Assembly (NCBI GenBank): GCA_024516035.1
Contig: CM044961.1
Span: 7,292,428 to 7,356,427 of the forward strand
Origin: Bactericera cockerelli
Taxonomy: Eukaryota > Arthropoda > Insecta > Hemiptera > Triozidae
Direction of reading: 5' to 3'
Length of the DNA stretch: 64,000 nucleotides
Each line of letters begins with the position of its first letter. Within the stretch, counting starts at the first letter, position 1. Position numbers and translations under genes: made by a program. Positions 62,455 to 64,000 of this stretch are shown here, one piece after another. Below the pieces are notes generated by a model. It was not told where the DNA came from and made no database searches. It was given only the letters and a program-made list of their open reading frames with translations.

Positions 62455-62532
62455 TCCCGGTAGCTCTGTGGTAAAGGCGGCACTCTGTGAATCCAAAGGT
62501 TCCAGGGGTCGTTAGTTCGAAATCCAACCACC
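62455..62532 (+). mobile_element. SINE family A head
   Basis: GTCCCGGTAGCTCTGTGGTA, GGCGGCACTCTGTGAATCC and GTTAGTTCGAAATCC. The tail is absent. Confidence 0.75.
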
Positions 62533-63500
62533 AACCGTGCCTGGCGAACACTTTTTTCTACCAAAACAGGTCAGGCTACCGACCGACTAGTCACTGCTGA
62601 AGCAATCGCTCATCACAGCTGGTTTTCGCAATACACCAAAGTTGCGAAAAACTTGTGCAATTATTTGCATGCTCGAGAATTCCACACGTGAGAGAACACC
62701 TGAGAGAGATTATCTTTTGCTCTGTGCAAATATACTGTTGGGGATTTTTTTTTTCCGTTTTATACCTCCATCATCACGTGTGACAGGAATCTTCAGTGGT
62801 CTCTCTCCTAAGGGTCCATTTCGCCAGCACCACCACCTTTAAAATGTAATGTTTTTTTTACATGGGTAAATTTTGTGCTAAATTTGTAAAAAAAAGTATA
62901 TTAAATTAAATTAAAACAAAAACTACTTTATTTCTCCTGGTTTCTTGTTCAGGGTTGTTCGAATACATATTCCACGCCCTCTGACAAGACGACATTGTTC
63001 TTTTTTTTTTTCTTCTTTTTTTTCTCTTTTTTTTGATCTTCTACATTTCCTTGTTCGCCGTTTCTTGACTGTCCTTCGGCCCTTCCCTTGCCACTGAAAA
63101 CTGTGTATTCGAGAATTGTACGCAGATGACCCCGCTATAAATAATTTACATTCTCGTATAGTATATTTTTTTACAATGGTATTACATAATCGGAAGTTTT
63201 TATTATACGATGAATAATTAAACATATGTTATATAATAATACACTTTTTGTAAATCTTCTAAAATGCCAATCAAGCTTGCCGCAAATGCCGCATTACCCC
63301 TCCGAATTTCAATCGCGATTCTTAATAATAATTAATCTTCAATTATTATTCACCTCTATTAATGGAAACATCTGCTGCAATCAGCCCTCACAGGTCGAAA
63401 GTCTCGTGGAGACAGACACAAAGCCAAAGTTGCTCAGGTTATGAAGCGTCCAGAAATAGGAAAAAAATTGAAATCAGTGTACCTACCTATAGATGTATGT
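62533..63500. other. AT-rich sequence with T-runs, nothing recognised
   Basis: There are pyrimidine runs at 62999-63034. Short frames on both strands lack coding character. Confidence 0.4.
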
Positions 63501-63504
63501 AAAA

Positions 63505-63640
63505 AAAAATTGAGCAAAAGAATTTTTTTCTTAATTTTTACTTCCTGATTTGGTTTTAAACGTCCTGATATAGTTTTAACGCCCGAACACAATAATACTT
63601 CCGATTTCTAATATCAGAAATTTCTCGGAAGTAAAAAGTA
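63505..63640 (-). repeat. Repeat K, inverted copy 2
   Basis: CGAACACAATAATACTTCCG and ATTTCTAATATCAGAAATTT, as in 60165-60275. Confidence 0.6.
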
Positions 63641-63719
63641 TTAAGTGAAAAAAATACATTATTTTTTAGGTGAGGTGTTATTATATTACGCAATGGTATA
63701 TTTTATTATTTTTATTAAA

Positions 63720-63865
63720 AGTTATTATATTTGTGTTAATCACTTTCGTGATATCACAACTACTCTAAATCGCTTTACTAAATCTACGCTGAAACCGGGA
63801 CTTGAACCACCGACCTCCAAGTTACAAGTCCGCCGCCTTATCGATCAAGCTACTGAGGTTGGTAT
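63720..63865 (-). mobile_element. SINE family E, complete, minus strand
   Basis: TTATATTTGTGTTAATCACT, CGTGATATCACAACTACTC, CGGGACTTGAACCACCGACC and GTCCGCCGCCTTATCGATCA. Confidence 0.88.
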
Positions 63866-64000
63866 GATTTTCATTATTTATTTAATTACAATTTTTTCTA
63901 TGACCTGATAAATGTCTGACTTGAATTCAAATAGATCGGTCAGGAGTAGCTCTTTTTTGCTCAAAGTTCTAGGTCTAAACCTAGGTCAGTAATGTTATTT

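Overview
The window is a piece of a repeat-rich, AT-rich arthropod nuclear genome, most likely an insect. I favour a hemipteran, planthopper-like genome because of the general style of its SINEs, but that is only an impression. One protein-coding host gene is visible: PGAP1, the GPI inositol-deacylase of the endoplasmic reticulum. It runs left to right over about 47 kb. Fifteen exons can be placed between 4334 and 51103 with GT/AG borders and matching phases; the 5' exon(s) lie before the window. The catalytic G-H-S-M-G motif is split between exons at 6844 and 7614. The multi-membrane part is encoded between 30329 and about 48530. The last exon carries a very long charged C-terminal tail, read across two apparent frame breaks.

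Layout. 1-4333: 5' intron sequence with a 22-bp minisatellite (663-1715) and SINEs. 4334-9032: lipase-domain exons. 9033-16537: intron holding a foldback mariner derivative (9404-9970), a 129-bp Harbinger-type MITE (10045-10173) and an antisense BEL/Pao LTR retrotransposon (10668-16275). 16538-22345: exons for the lumenal domain, with a LINE fragment (20165-21855) in one intron. 22346-30328: intron with a nearly intact Jockey-like LINE (24081-29030). 30329-36397: membrane exons. 36398-48372: 12-kb intron with a decayed second LINE and multi-level nested insertions. 48373-51103: terminal exon. 51104-64000: downstream non-coding DNA with MITEs, SINEs and a 5'-truncated LINE (57406-60049).

Repeats. 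At least eight SINE-like families recur, named A, B, C, E, H, I and J (tRNA-like heads) plus one derived from 5S rRNA. There are also a PIF/Harbinger-like MITE, pogo-like and mariner-like elements, and several minisatellites. Most of the DNA between exons belongs to these.

Most unusual pattern. Seven exons of the PGAP1 gene have one edge, usually with its splice site, copied in tandem or near-tandem into the neighbouring intron. Examples are 14 extra copies of a 31-bp unit spanning the donor at 7749, five extra copies of a donor unit after 31930, and extra acceptor copies before 6621, 8907 and 30329. This leaves arrays of decoy splice sites beside true ones and is the best candidate here for an undescribed phenomenon. 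Single-base frame breaks, some in A-runs, also affect the terminal exon and the otherwise young BEL element, so assembly error must be considered.
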